From an uncultured Eubacteriales bacterium (GTDB taxonomy: Bacteria; Bacillota; Clostridia; Oscillospirales; CAG-272): DNA of 17,310 nt. The DNA lies in contig CAKTAA010000048.1 of the NCBI GenBank assembly GCA_934526185.1, positions 1 through 17,310 on the forward strand, written 5' to 3'. Under the pieces are notes generated by a model that was not told where the DNA came from, made no database searches, and saw only the letters and a program-made list of their open reading frames with translations. Shown piece after piece: positions 1 through 7,706 of the stretch (position 1 is its first letter; each line of letters opens with the position of its first letter). Position numbers and translations under genes: made by a program.

Positions 1-171
1 CGGGAAAGCGAATGGTATCAGCAGATCTGCAGCGGTGAGAGCACTCTTGCAGATGCCATCATGGATCGTATTTCATACGACTCATATAAAATCAACATCG
101 AAAGCATCGATCCATCTAAAGACCTTTCCATGAGAGAGGTATATGGTCTGAATCCTGCTCAGGCTGAATAA
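1..171 (+). CDS. istB: IstB-like ATPase of an IS21-family element, C-terminal end (5' part outside window)
   Basis: Frame 1 is open from the first base to a TAA at 169-171 and gives 56 residues. The visible part contains GESTLADAIMDRI followed by a YDSYKI stretch, which matches the extreme C-terminus of IstB, the AAA+ helper ATPase of IS21-family transposition (usually about 250 aa). IstB works with the DDE transposase IstA to select targets and assemble the transposition complex. The Walker motifs lie upstream of the window and cannot be checked. The gene is followed directly by repeated terminal DNA of the element (181-245). Assignment rests on the C-terminal motif only. Confidence 0.8.
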   Translation, partial: RESEWYQQICSGESTLADAIMDRISYDSYKINIESIDPSKDLSMREVYGLNPAQAE

Positions 172-440
172 CTATCAATAGGTGGCTCCGTTAGTCCGGA
201 CAGGTGGCTCTCGCCACACCGGACTGGCGGCTCCGCCGCACTGTAATATTCACCATACATCTCGTTGGTACATTCCGTGAACTTTTCGAGAATCTCTATT
301 TCCTCGTCATTCAGACGTTTCTTCAGATCTTCCTCGTGCCGCACGATGTAACCAAGCAGTTCAGAATACTTGCTTCCTTTCTTGAAGTCCCTCTCGCACG
401 GGCTGATGTTACCGTACCATAATTCTTCAATAATGTTCAT
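159..440 (-). pseudogene. DUF6809-like small protein gene, 3' end replaced by IS21 terminal DNA
   Basis: The ORF encodes 93 aa starting from the ATG at 440, with a GGAGGTG ribosome site 5-6 nt upstream. Residues 1 to about 67 (MNIIEELWYGNISP..., then an acidic/basic helical segment) resemble the small DUF6809 family, about 90 aa, common in Clostridia and their mobile elements and of unknown function. From about residue 68 the frame runs into the IS21 terminal repeats. The Pro/Gly/Ser-rich tail (AAEPPVRCGESHLSG) is therefore translated IS DNA, not native protein. The normal C-terminal helix appears lost. It may still be expressed as a chimeric product. Family recognition is from memory of the N-terminal pattern. 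Confidence 0.6.
178..245. repeat. IS21-type terminal repeats, right end of the insertion sequence
   Basis: Three imperfect tandem units of about 21-23 bp start near 181, 202 and 224. Each contains GGTGGCTC or GGCGGCTC, and the first two also contain CCGGA. Two units carry tight palindromes (GTGGC-TCTC-GCCAC and GGCGG-CT-CCGCC). IS21-family elements carry multiple terminal repeats bound by the transposase and usually end in CA. A CA at 239-240 is a plausible end, but the exact junction cannot be fixed without an uninterrupted copy of the target. Confidence 0.55.
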
Positions 441-543
441 TCTGCACCTCCGTGATAAAGAGAGAGCGGCTCCGCATCGGGAAATCCCGATTCAGAACCG
501 CTCTGTTTTTGTTTTTGCTATTTACTTTTCTTTTTCGTACCAT
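427..543 (-). CDS. very basic 38-aa peptide ORF coupled to the DUF6809-like gene
   Basis: An ATG at 543 is preceded by AAAGGAGG with 8 nt spacing, a near-ideal ribosome site. The 38-codon frame begins MVRKRKVNSKNKNR and ends at a TGA at 429-427, overlapping the start of the next gene by 14 nt, which suggests translational coupling. It is rich in Lys and Arg. I recognise no family. The strong ribosome site and the overlap are the only support. It could be a small nucleic-acid-binding protein, or a leader ORF whose hairpin (463-504) affects translation downstream. Confidence 0.35.
   Translation of the reverse strand: MVRKRKVNSKNKNRAVLNRDFPMRSRSLFITEVQNEHY
463..516 (+). terminator. possible + strand intrinsic terminator
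   Basis: AGAGCGG (463-469) pairs with CCGCTCT (498-504). An inner hairpin ATCGGG-AAAT-CCCGAT (476-491) lies inside. On the + strand this is followed by GTTTTTGTTTTTG, a usable U tract. It could stop transcription leaving the IS21 element before it runs antisense into the jet operon. The same bases encode part of the basic 38-aa ORF on the other strand, so the structure may be coincidental. Confidence 0.4.
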
Positions 544-632
544 ATGTACTACCTCCTTTTCTTGGTAGCACACACAATATCACAGAAAGGGACGGAAGCC
601 CAGAGAAAATCTAATATAATAACGATTATTTA

Positions 633-1817
633 TTATATACCAATCTCTTTCAAGTCCATTGCTTCTTGTTCCAATTTGCAATCGTTATCCAACATGAAGC
701 GAATCGTATCTTCATATTCAGAATCCAACAACATAGCAAGCCTTTTCTTGTCGTTCTCGGTTAATTTTTTTGCAAACGCAAGGTTTTCTTTCAAGGTCTC
801 GGCATCCATTTTGTAGGGTCTGAAGTTGATCTCTGTTCGTTTGCGCAAATGCTCGAGGATATAGAATCCTCCTGCATCGATATCACCGAAATGCAGAAAA
901 ATCTTGTTTGGATTTTGATTATAAACTCTTCTTATGAAGTTTCTTCGATTTGTATTATGATATCCGCCAAGATAGATTGCGAAAGCATCCGTACAATTGA
1001 ACGCATTGAATGTTGTCAAGTTTTCAATAGTGATAACAGTACTACCTAAAACCTCAATAGAGTCAATATTTTTCAACATAACAGATGATATCGCAATATC
1101 ACCATCCATTTTTGAAAAATCAATCTTCTGACCGCAAATAGATATAGTACCCGCACCTTTGAAATAAACATGACCGGGATTTTTTACGATGCTCAAATCA
1201 GCAAGAAGTGTTTCTTTTTCCGGAAAATCACCGTACTCATAAAGGAGTGAAACAACTTTAACGCGAACTCGTTCAAAAGCTTTTGAATCTCCTAAAACTT
1301 TTATTGAAAAATCGCGCTCGAACATTTCATTCTCGACATTGGTTATCTCAGATACAACTTTGAGTGCAGTTTCAAAACCAGGGAGGTCATCGTCAAAAAA
1401 CTCAACAGATTTATTTAAGTTAAGTCTTTCAAGCTGGCGGACACAATACGCTGACAGTATTACATTTGCATCTTTGTAATGCAAAAGAAGGTTTCTTAAC
1501 TCGCTGACAGTATCAGTTTTGGGTTTCCTGTCTATGTAGGCATAGATATCATTCAATTTAGTGATAATCAAAGCGACTCTTTGGACTACTCCGTTTTTGT
1601 ATTTTTTTACTTCGATATATCCTTGCCTTTCAAGATGATCTATACTTTCATTTACTGCGCAATACAACTCGAACTCAGAATCATCTTTGTACTTTGGAAA
1701 AAGAGATTCCGGTTGTATAGTAAAGCGTTGCGTTACTTGGTTTGTACCAATGAAACTTTTACTTCTTTCGTATTTATCGAGGAGCGCATTCAATATTTGC
1801 TTTTCATATTTGATCAT
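633..1817 (-). CDS. jetD: Wadjet protein JetD, Toprim-type nuclease subunit
   Basis: This 394-aa protein is the predicted nuclease of the Wadjet anti-plasmid complex and acts in the cytoplasm on DNA loaded by JetABC. The N-terminal half (to about 230) is the DUF3322-like arm, and the C-terminal half is a DUF2220/Toprim-like domain related to the Topo VI A subunit. Visible Toprim signatures are E265 in TIENLTTF and the acidic pair D312/D314 in HFGDIDAGGF, with a Glu/Gln cluster near 383-385 (LEQE), all in the order expected for an active metal-dependent nuclease. The start ATG overlaps the jetC stop as ATGA and has GAGGAG upstream, so it is coupled to jetC. It is the last jet gene, and no clear terminator follows. 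Length and key residues are intact. Confidence 0.9.
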   Translation of the reverse strand: MIKYEKQILNALLDKYERSKSFIGTNQVTQRFTIQPESLFPKYKDDSEFELYCAVNESIDHLERQGYIEVKKYKNGVVQRVALIITKLNDIYAYIDRKPKTDTVSELRNLLLHYKDANVILSAYCVRQLERLNLNKSVEFFDDDLPGFETALKVVSEITNVENEMFERDFSIKVLGDSKAFERVRVKVVSLLYEYGDFPEKETLLADLSIVKNPGHVYFKGAGTISICGQKIDFSKMDGDIAISSVMLKNIDSIEVLGSTVITIENLTTFNAFNCTDAFAIYLGGYHNTNRRNFIRRVYNQNPNKIFLHFGDIDAGGFYILEHLRKRTEINFRPYKMDAETLKENLAFAKKLTENDKKRLAMLLDSEYEDTIRFMLDNDCKLEQEAMDLKEIGI

Positions 1818-4800
1818 AAATTATACTCCTCAACTATGCTCGAGTAGCCGTTTCGATATGTTACCAATATTGTGTCAACATATTCGCCAATGGTTTCAAT
1901 TTTGGCAGGCGGTGTTGCCAAGATAATTTGGAAGTTCTGTGAGCGGAAGAACTGCATCATACTCGCAATTCGATCATCATCCATCTTGTCAAATGCCTCA
2001 TCAAGCATAATGATTCTGATCGTTTCTCCAACACTATACATTTGTGCAAAAGAGGCAGCGATAGCAACGTAATACGGTGTTTGTGTCTCTCCGCCACTTT
2101 TTTCACCGTAAATTTTAGAGAAGAATTGCGACTTGCCATCTTTCGAGACAATTTCAATATCATAATCCAAGTATTCGCGGTAATCCGTATACTCAGCCAG
2201 AATCTTCTCTCCATACTCATCCGATTCGGTAAGTTTAGAGAAAAGAACTTCCATTTCACCATGATATTTTTCTTCGAATTCACTAGCGAAAAGAGTGAGA
2301 CCACCAAGATTGATATCTGAAGTTATCATCTCAAAAAGGCCTTGCTTCATGCGATGAGCAGACCAGTGGAACTTATAGGAATCATTGCCGTAATAAATAT
2401 TTCGCAACGCTTTATTGAGATTCTTGAAAATATCTTGCGCACTCTCAATGTTTTCTCGCATACGTGCAAGGAAATTTTCTCGAAATTCAAGTTCACATGC
2501 TTCTTTTGCTTTGTTCAATTTCTCCTCGTACTCAATTAAATTATGATTTGACAAAGTGCGGTATTCATCTGCATATGCAAATATTACTTGTTCGCCGGTA
2601 CCGTATTCGCCTTCCTTATAATTTGTTTGCAACTTAATTAAGGCATCTCGTTGAACCTTGTATTGATTGTCAAGCACTGACTTCCTACGGCCGTAGTTCT
2701 CATATATTGTTCCGGCCTCTTTTGTCTTGCTATGTTCTGCATATTTCTGTTTAGCAGCAACAATTGCATCGTGATCGCCATTACTTAATTTTTGAATTTG
2801 CATTTCATGTTCAGAAATCTGATTTTGCAAATTAGTTGAATACTCATTGAGATCAGAAATATCACGCTTAAGATTAATAGTAATTGTTTTTAAATCATCT
2901 TGCTTCTCGCTCAGAACAGCTACACGATTGCTACAGTCTTTCTCCTTGAATTGCAGTTCAATAATGTTGGGATCATTTTGTGCATCATTCAATTCTGCTG
3001 TCGCTTGCTGAATTTTCTTCTTGATATCATCAAGCTCAATCGGCGCAGAAAGATACAGCTTAATAAAACCAAAATTGCACTCAGAGATATATTCAAGTGC
3101 AGTATTGATTTCTTTTATCTTAGCCTCTAAATTGTCACATTCTTCTTTTGCGCTCTTGAAATCACTTTCGGCTATTTCAAGCTGACGCTTTAATGCGAAT
3201 TTTCCGATGTAAGGAACTCGGTAAATATCCTCAGGTATCTTTCTAAGACCTTTACCTTGATATAACATACAACTTGAAGTGATTGCTATAGAATGCTGTT
3301 TTAATTCAAAAACCTCGTCACAAAGAACCACACGACCCATCAAGTAATTGGCATATGCTTTTGCATATCGGTTTTTACTTGAAACAACGGAAGCCAATGT
3401 GTTGTCCTGGGGTTCGTTTTTTAAATCCAACGCCTGAGTATTTATTAGAGCAACACCTTCGATCTGTGCTTTGAACCGATCGTATACTTCAGCTGCAACA
3501 TCATAATATTGAGGTTCCACAATAATATTGAATCGCTGCGTATTAAGATAGCCTTCTACGGCATTTTGCCACTCGGGTTTAGTGATTTCTAACAAGTCAG
3601 CAAAAACTCGAACATCAGAATCGATTGAGCGATTATTGAATTCTTTTTTTATCGCCTCTTTCAATTTAACAGTATTCTGCGGGTATGTAATTTGGTTTTT
3701 ACGGAGTTTGTCTATTCTTTCTTTGATCTCAGAGAGATTTTCTCTCAGAACGTTTAACGCCTGATTTCTTTCCGCTTTTGCTCCATTTAATTCTTCGTTT
3801 GATTTTTTGAAAAGAGAATTTAAAATAACAAAAAGCTCATCTCTTGATTCTTGGGGTGTGATAGTCTTTCCCAAATTCCGAACGACAAGAGAATTGATGC
3901 TTTCGGGGATGTTAGGAATATATTTAAGCGCACGTATCACATTTTCAAGTTGTGCTTGTAAAACTTGAATATGCGCAGCGGCAGTGGATTGATCCTTTTC
4001 GAGCAATTGTAAATCTTGCTTTAATTTTTCGATTAACTTGCTACATTCGTTGTTGCTGATATCAATTCGAATCGCTTGTAAACTCTCTTGCTCTGATTTC
4101 AATTCCTCGGATATTTTATCGAAATCAGTTTTTCGGGAATGTAATTCCTGCGTTTTTCGTTCGAGATTCTTTTGGCTCTCTTCGATTTTAGTCTTTTTAT
4201 CCTCTATCTCTGCGATTTTCAAGAGGATATCTATAACAAGAATGTCTCTTTGGATTTCATCCATCTTGTCATTGGTTTCAATTATTTTTTGTAAATGTGT
4301 AATCTGTTTCCGCACTTCTTCGATAAGCAGTTGCATTTCTCTTAAATTGCGAATGTTTTCACGCAAAACTTCAACTTCAACATGCTTTTCGGGGAGAATA
4401 AACTGTGTGATAAATTTTTTGACATTATCCATAGGCTTAAAAGCCAGCGACTTAGGTATCATATCAAAAAATGTATCATCCAAATTACCAAGCCGGCGTT
4501 TGAAACGCTCTTTTGCTTCTCGTGTACTTCTGATTGGATTTAACTTTTTGCCGTTATTTTTGAATTGTTCATCCGTTGCAGGCTTGTTATCGACTATAAA
4601 GCTAAATCCATCAAGAGATCCCTCTTCGCAGAACCAGATGCGTTTTATCTCCGATTCTTCGTCCGGAGAATCAAACTTTGCACCAAGTACAAAAAAGCGA
4701 TCTTTGCTTTCTTCATAAAACTCAAGAGCAACATAGGATATTACACTGTTTTTGCGAACGTAGGCATTACCTTCTTCGCCGGTTTTACATCTTACGTATC

Positions 4801-5026
4801 CCTTAAGATCACGTTTACTTTTCTCGTTAGCTGCAGGATTGAATCTTCGGGTATTCGTGGTTAGTATAAGCTGGATTGCATCTAATATCGTGGACTTGCC
4901 GGATGCATTCTCACCACTGAGCAAACACGAACCGTTTACATCGATTGTTTCGTTGGCAAAGTAATGCCAGTTGACGAGTTTAATTCTCGTCAGTTTCTTC
5001 GTTGTCTGCGGAGTCGTTTGTACCAA
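1814..5026 (-). CDS. jetC: Wadjet protein JetC, SMC/MukB-like ATPase
   Basis: An SMC-like motor of about 1070 aa that, by analogy with MukB and studied Wadjet systems, extrudes DNA loops using ATP. Numbered from the GTG at 5035, the Walker A motif GENASGKST lies at 41-49, followed by long coiled coils (roughly 230-450 and 620-900) around a hinge-like middle (about 460-610). The ABC signature SGGETQ is at 980-985, Walker B IIMLDEAFD has D1012/E1013, and an LATPP element sits where SMC proteins have their switch region. All ATPase motifs are intact. I prefer the TTG at 5026, because AGGAGG lies 8 nt upstream; the in-frame GTG at 5035 overlaps the last base of that site. The gene overlaps jetB by about 47 nt. 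Confidence 0.92.
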   Translation of the reverse strand: MVQTTPQTTKKLTRIKLVNWHYFANETIDVNGSCLLSGENASGKSTILDAIQLILTTNTRRFNPAANEKSKRDLKGYVRCKTGEEGNAYVRKNSVISYVALEFYEESKDRFFVLGAKFDSPDEESEIKRIWFCEEGSLDGFSFIVDNKPATDEQFKNNGKKLNPIRSTREAKERFKRRLGNLDDTFFDMIPKSLAFKPMDNVKKFITQFILPEKHVEVEVLRENIRNLREMQLLIEEVRKQITHLQKIIETNDKMDEIQRDILVIDILLKIAEIEDKKTKIEESQKNLERKTQELHSRKTDFDKISEELKSEQESLQAIRIDISNNECSKLIEKLKQDLQLLEKDQSTAAAHIQVLQAQLENVIRALKYIPNIPESINSLVVRNLGKTITPQESRDELFVILNSLFKKSNEELNGAKAERNQALNVLRENLSEIKERIDKLRKNQITYPQNTVKLKEAIKKEFNNRSIDSDVRVFADLLEITKPEWQNAVEGYLNTQRFNIIVEPQYYDVAAEVYDRFKAQIEGVALINTQALDLKNEPQDNTLASVVSSKNRYAKAYANYLMGRVVLCDEVFELKQHSIAITSSCMLYQGKGLRKIPEDIYRVPYIGKFALKRQLEIAESDFKSAKEECDNLEAKIKEINTALEYISECNFGFIKLYLSAPIELDDIKKKIQQATAELNDAQNDPNIIELQFKEKDCSNRVAVLSEKQDDLKTITINLKRDISDLNEYSTNLQNQISEHEMQIQKLSNGDHDAIVAAKQKYAEHSKTKEAGTIYENYGRRKSVLDNQYKVQRDALIKLQTNYKEGEYGTGEQVIFAYADEYRTLSNHNLIEYEEKLNKAKEACELEFRENFLARMRENIESAQDIFKNLNKALRNIYYGNDSYKFHWSAHRMKQGLFEMITSDINLGGLTLFASEFEEKYHGEMEVLFSKLTESDEYGEKILAEYTDYREYLDYDIEIVSKDGKSQFFSKIYGEKSGGETQTPYYVAIAASFAQMYSVGETIRIIMLDEAFDKMDDDRIASMMQFFRSQNFQIILATPPAKIETIGEYVDTILVTYRNGYSSIVEEYNL

Positions 5027-5618
5027 AAGAATCACCTCCTATTGAATATTTATCGAGCTTATCTTTTGCACTTTGATATAAATCATCAAGACTTGATACC
5101 GTTACAGCAAATAAAATAGAGGGGTATATCAAAATTCTTGTATCAGGATTAGACATGTCTGCGTCAAGCTTGCCGATTAAGTGATAGCGTTGAAACATTC
5201 CGAGCGTATTTCTCATCGCAGTTTTATCAAGCTTTGCATTCATTTTTAACATGCTATACTTATCATAGATTTCCTCTGCGATGATAATAACATCATCAAT
5301 CTGAGAGAGCTGCTTTCTTTTTTCAATATAAAGAAGTCTTAAAATCAAAAGTAAAATGCTTTCAATTTTTTTCAAATGGATTCTGCCTGTTCCTAATGGA
5401 TTGTTTAGTCCTATCACTCCATTTTGTTCGTCTATAATAAGCTCATATCCAAGAATATCAAAATATTCAATAAAAGCATCCTTGTTGTTAAGAATGTAAT
5501 TATAGTCGGAAGCGGTATCTTTGTGTTTTTTCAAAAGAAAACACTCTCCAAGCAACTTATTTGCCGCACTTTTGAATTTATCTTTTGAAATATGTTCAAA
5601 CACATTTGCTATTTCCAT
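4980..5618 (-). CDS. jetB: Wadjet protein JetB, MukE-like winged-helix subunit (DUF4194)
   Basis: The 212-aa protein matches the length and pattern of the DUF4194 family. It corresponds to MukE/KITE subunits that dimerise and bind the kleisin JetA. The motif region GLNNPLGTGRIHLKKIESILLLILRLLY (about 70-97) and a following winged-helix-like segment up to residue 175 are typical. The C-terminus is a Ser/Asp/Glu-rich tail with no clear domain. The start ATG shares its A with the jetA stop (TAATG) and uses AGGAGG inside the last codons of jetA, so translation is coupled. The tail overlaps the beginning of jetC. Assignment relies on sequence pattern plus operon position between a JetA-like and a JetC gene. 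Confidence 0.87.
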   Translation of the reverse strand: MEIANVFEHISKDKFKSAANKLLGECFLLKKHKDTASDYNYILNNKDAFIEYFDILGYELIIDEQNGVIGLNNPLGTGRIHLKKIESILLLILRLLYIEKRKQLSQIDDVIIIAEEIYDKYSMLKMNAKLDKTAMRNTLGMFQRYHLIGKLDADMSNPDTRILIYPSILFAVTVSSLDDLYQSAKDKLDKYSIGGDSFGTNDSADNEETDEN

Positions 5619-7027
5619 TATTTATACCTCCTCCTAATTTCAAAATCACGAAATCTAAAGCCTTGTAAAGAAATGATTTCTTCTTTTTGTTTTACACTAT
5701 ACTCTGACTTGGTTGAATGTCCATACAGACTGATAAAAATAACACGAATCAAATCACGTTTTGTTTCTATCGGTATATCAGATGCCAGTATCATATTCCT
5801 GTCTGACAGCAAAGTTCCTACATACTGTTCAACATTCTTTTTTGAAAATCTATTTTTATTCTTTTCTGATATGGCGATTCTTCGTAGTTCTCGTTCCTCA
5901 TCGGTCATATCGACGGGCTCGAATATGTCTTCCACGTCAGTGATTTTACGAGAAATTGCAACTGTCTTGAGAGACTCTCCACTGAGAAAACCGTGAGAAA
6001 AGATGTTAAATAATGCACAAATATCATCCGAAGCATCTTCAGTTAAGTTGTTTTGCTCCTCCCGATTATAACACTCAGCTATGTATTGCAATATTGTCGA
6101 AATTTTACCTTCCGTGTTATTGGTGTTGAGAAGCAAAAACTTTGCTCGTTCGACTGCATTTTTCAGATATTTAGAATGCTTTTTATCTATCTCCGAAACA
6201 ATCTCATCGTACGATCTGAAGCTATCAATGATCGCAGAGATTTGAGCTTTTACTTCATCCTCTGCGGTATAGTAATCGTTTTCGTTCTCGATGTTCTGAT
6301 ACCCTTTAACTGTGCGCTCGAATGTATCGCGATCATTTAAAATGTCTCTAAGTCGCCCAATAATCGTATTACGAAAACGAGAAATATTCTCTTCAGTTTT
6401 AATTCGATGATATGCTTTCGAACCGATTTCATCGTGATACTTAAAGAAATCACTAATAATCTCTTCCGATGTTTTATCGGCAGTAATGGCTTCAATATAC
6501 TTTTTAATGCTGGTATTGAGTTTTTTGAGTCCATCAAAAAGAGCGTGCGTTCTTTCAAAGACTGGTCGCAAAACTTGAGGATATGGTCTATCCAATAGTT
6601 CTTCATTAGTGAGAGTGGAGTATATCATTGCAATCTCACTCTGATACTCCATTTCTTTTGGATTGGAAATATCCAAAAATGTTTTCACTACCGTTACTGC
6701 GTAGTCGGGCATAATAATTTTAGCCATTTGGTTATTTGATATTTCATACTCGACCCATCCGAAATCCTTAAGCTTGCGCAAAAAGGTAGTGGCTTTTGAG
6801 CGAGAATCCTTGAGTATTTCTGACTCATCTTCAAACTCAATATCAGAAATGTTTGATCTTTCAAAATAATCCGATAGCTTCGATACAAGGATTTCACGAT
6901 CTATGCCATAGGAAAGCTCCGAACGATAGGAGTCATAAATGATCGTCAGACAATCAAGATATATAGTTTTAAATTGGCTTGTGAGTGGCTTGAAAAAGTT
7001 TTCGCCCACAACATCAAATATGTTCAT
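5618..7027 (-). CDS. jetA: Wadjet protein JetA, kleisin-like subunit (DUF5716/JetA-like)
   Basis: This 469-aa protein is the MukF/kleisin-like subunit that links the two JetC heads and carries JetB. The N-terminus (NIFDVVGENFFKPLTSQF, residues 2-19) and a winged-helix-like segment around 40-115 (LRKLKDFGWVEYE at 83-95) resemble the DUF5716 JetA family. The middle is mostly helical (about 140-330), and the C-terminus holds another predicted winged-helix region. The start ATG has AGGAGG 6 nt upstream, 38 nt after the HTH gene, so the two are probably co-transcribed. With a DUF4194 JetB, the set looks closest to Wadjet type III, but the type call is from memory and less sure than the Wadjet call. 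Confidence 0.85.
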   Translation of the reverse strand: MNIFDVVGENFFKPLTSQFKTIYLDCLTIIYDSYRSELSYGIDREILVSKLSDYFERSNISDIEFEDESEILKDSRSKATTFLRKLKDFGWVEYEISNNQMAKIIMPDYAVTVVKTFLDISNPKEMEYQSEIAMIYSTLTNEELLDRPYPQVLRPVFERTHALFDGLKKLNTSIKKYIEAITADKTSEEIISDFFKYHDEIGSKAYHRIKTEENISRFRNTIIGRLRDILNDRDTFERTVKGYQNIENENDYYTAEDEVKAQISAIIDSFRSYDEIVSEIDKKHSKYLKNAVERAKFLLLNTNNTEGKISTILQYIAECYNREEQNNLTEDASDDICALFNIFSHGFLSGESLKTVAISRKITDVEDIFEPVDMTDEERELRRIAISEKNKNRFSKKNVEQYVGTLLSDRNMILASDIPIETKRDLIRVIFISLYGHSTKSEYSVKQKEEIISLQGFRFRDFEIRRRYK

Positions 7028-7065
7028 TTATGTCCTCCTTTCATATTTGGAAATTCATCTTAATA

Positions 7066-7260
7066 TCAATCAGCGGCTTTACCGCTTTTGATCCATTCAT
7101 CAACTTCGCTTATCTTAAACTTCCAACTGCGCCCTACCTTACTCGCAGGCATCTTCTTTTCGTTGATCCAGGTGAGCAAGGTGTCACGGCTCACCCCAAG
7201 ATACTCGCACATCTCCTTAGTGGAGCACCAACGTTCGGGCATGTTTTTTATTTCTTGCAT
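7066..7260 (-). CDS. excisionase-like MerR/HTH_17 DNA-binding protein, first gene of the Wadjet operon
   Basis: A 64-aa protein consisting of one winged helix-turn-helix: an HTH at about 12-32 (WCSTKEMCEYLGVSRDTLLTWI) and a wing with the typical KVGRSWKF...VDEWI pattern at 41-57. This is the excisionase/HTH_17 family, whose members direct recombination or regulate transcription. The ATG at 7260 has GAGAGG about 7 nt upstream and is the first gene after a good promoter. No integrase is visible in the window, so a role as regulator of the defence operon is more likely than one in excision; that is inference. It could also be a remnant of the element that brought the operon. Confidence 0.85.
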   Translation of the reverse strand: MQEIKNMPERWCSTKEMCEYLGVSRDTLLTWINEKKMPASKVGRSWKFKISEVDEWIKSGKAAD

Positions 7261-7296
7261 GATAAACCTCTCTGTTTATACAATTATACATAATAT

Positions 7297-7325
7297 ATTA
7301 TATCATATTTTCTTGCTATTTTCAA
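7297..7325 (-). promoter_or_regulatory. sigma-A promoter of the HTH-jetABCD operon
   Basis: On the - strand TTGAAA (7325-7320) and TATAAT (7302-7297) are separated by exactly 17 bp, close to consensus. Transcription would start near 7290, about 30 nt before the HTH gene ATG. The leader contains the direct repeat TATACA-AT-TATACA (7277-7290, + strand) and the palindrome TAATATATTA (7291-7300). These could be operator sites for the HTH protein, but A+T-rich DNA yields such repeats by chance. Confidence 0.7.
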
Positions 7326-7410
7326 TGGATTATTGCGGAATTATGCGGAAGTAAATCGAAATTATTTGTAAATTGCCGAATTTTATTTGGCTGCTTTCGG
7401 TTTGCAAAAC

Positions 7411-7460
7411 GAAAAAGCCATAGCACAGAACTCAAATGAATTCTATACTATGGCTTTTCT
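7411..7460. terminator. bidirectional intrinsic terminator
   Basis: AAAAGCCATAG (7413-7423) is perfectly complementary to CTATGGCTTTT (7448-7458), an 11-bp stem with a 24-nt loop. A-rich and T-rich flanks give a U tract in both directions. It lies upstream of the jet promoter and isolates the defence operon from transcription on either side. Confidence 0.65.
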
Positions 7461-7706
7461 TGCACTCGTCAATCGGCTGATTTCATAGGATATTCAAAAC
7501 ATCCTTATGAGAAGTAGCCTTTTAAGCGGTTTTTTTATTTCTGTACACGTTTATTCTGTCGCCCCAAAATATGAAAGGGGTGAAAATCGTGAACGCGAAT
7601 ATGCTCAAAGTCGGCTTTTCAGCAAACTATTCTGTGACATAATAGCGGAGCCCGGCAATTTCAGATTATAGTATAATGCTTTCTAAAATGAATATAATAT
7701 CACATC
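7461..7706. other. transition zone between the A+T-rich island and native DNA
   Basis: Together with 7261-7460 this makes about 446 bp without a convincing gene. It holds an imperfect hairpin (CATAGGAT...ATCCTTATG, about 7484-7509) and a T7 run near 7531. A very short frame at 7589-7642 (GTG start, AGGGGTG 6 nt upstream, 17 codons) could be a leader peptide or the stump of a truncated gene. I see no tRNA gene or clear direct repeats marking an integration site. TATAAT boxes at 7672-7677 and 7693-7698 lack a good -35 partner. Confidence 0.4.

Noticed and set aside
4038..4718. 226-aa frame on the + strand antisense to jetC
   Set aside because: It lies wholly inside jetC, has no ribosome site and its Ser/Ile/Phe-rich product looks like reversed coiled-coil codons.
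7261..7706. tRNA-based integration site or direct repeats at the island edge
   Set aside because: No cloverleaf or 3' tRNA end could be seen, and no matching repeat was found near the left side of the window.
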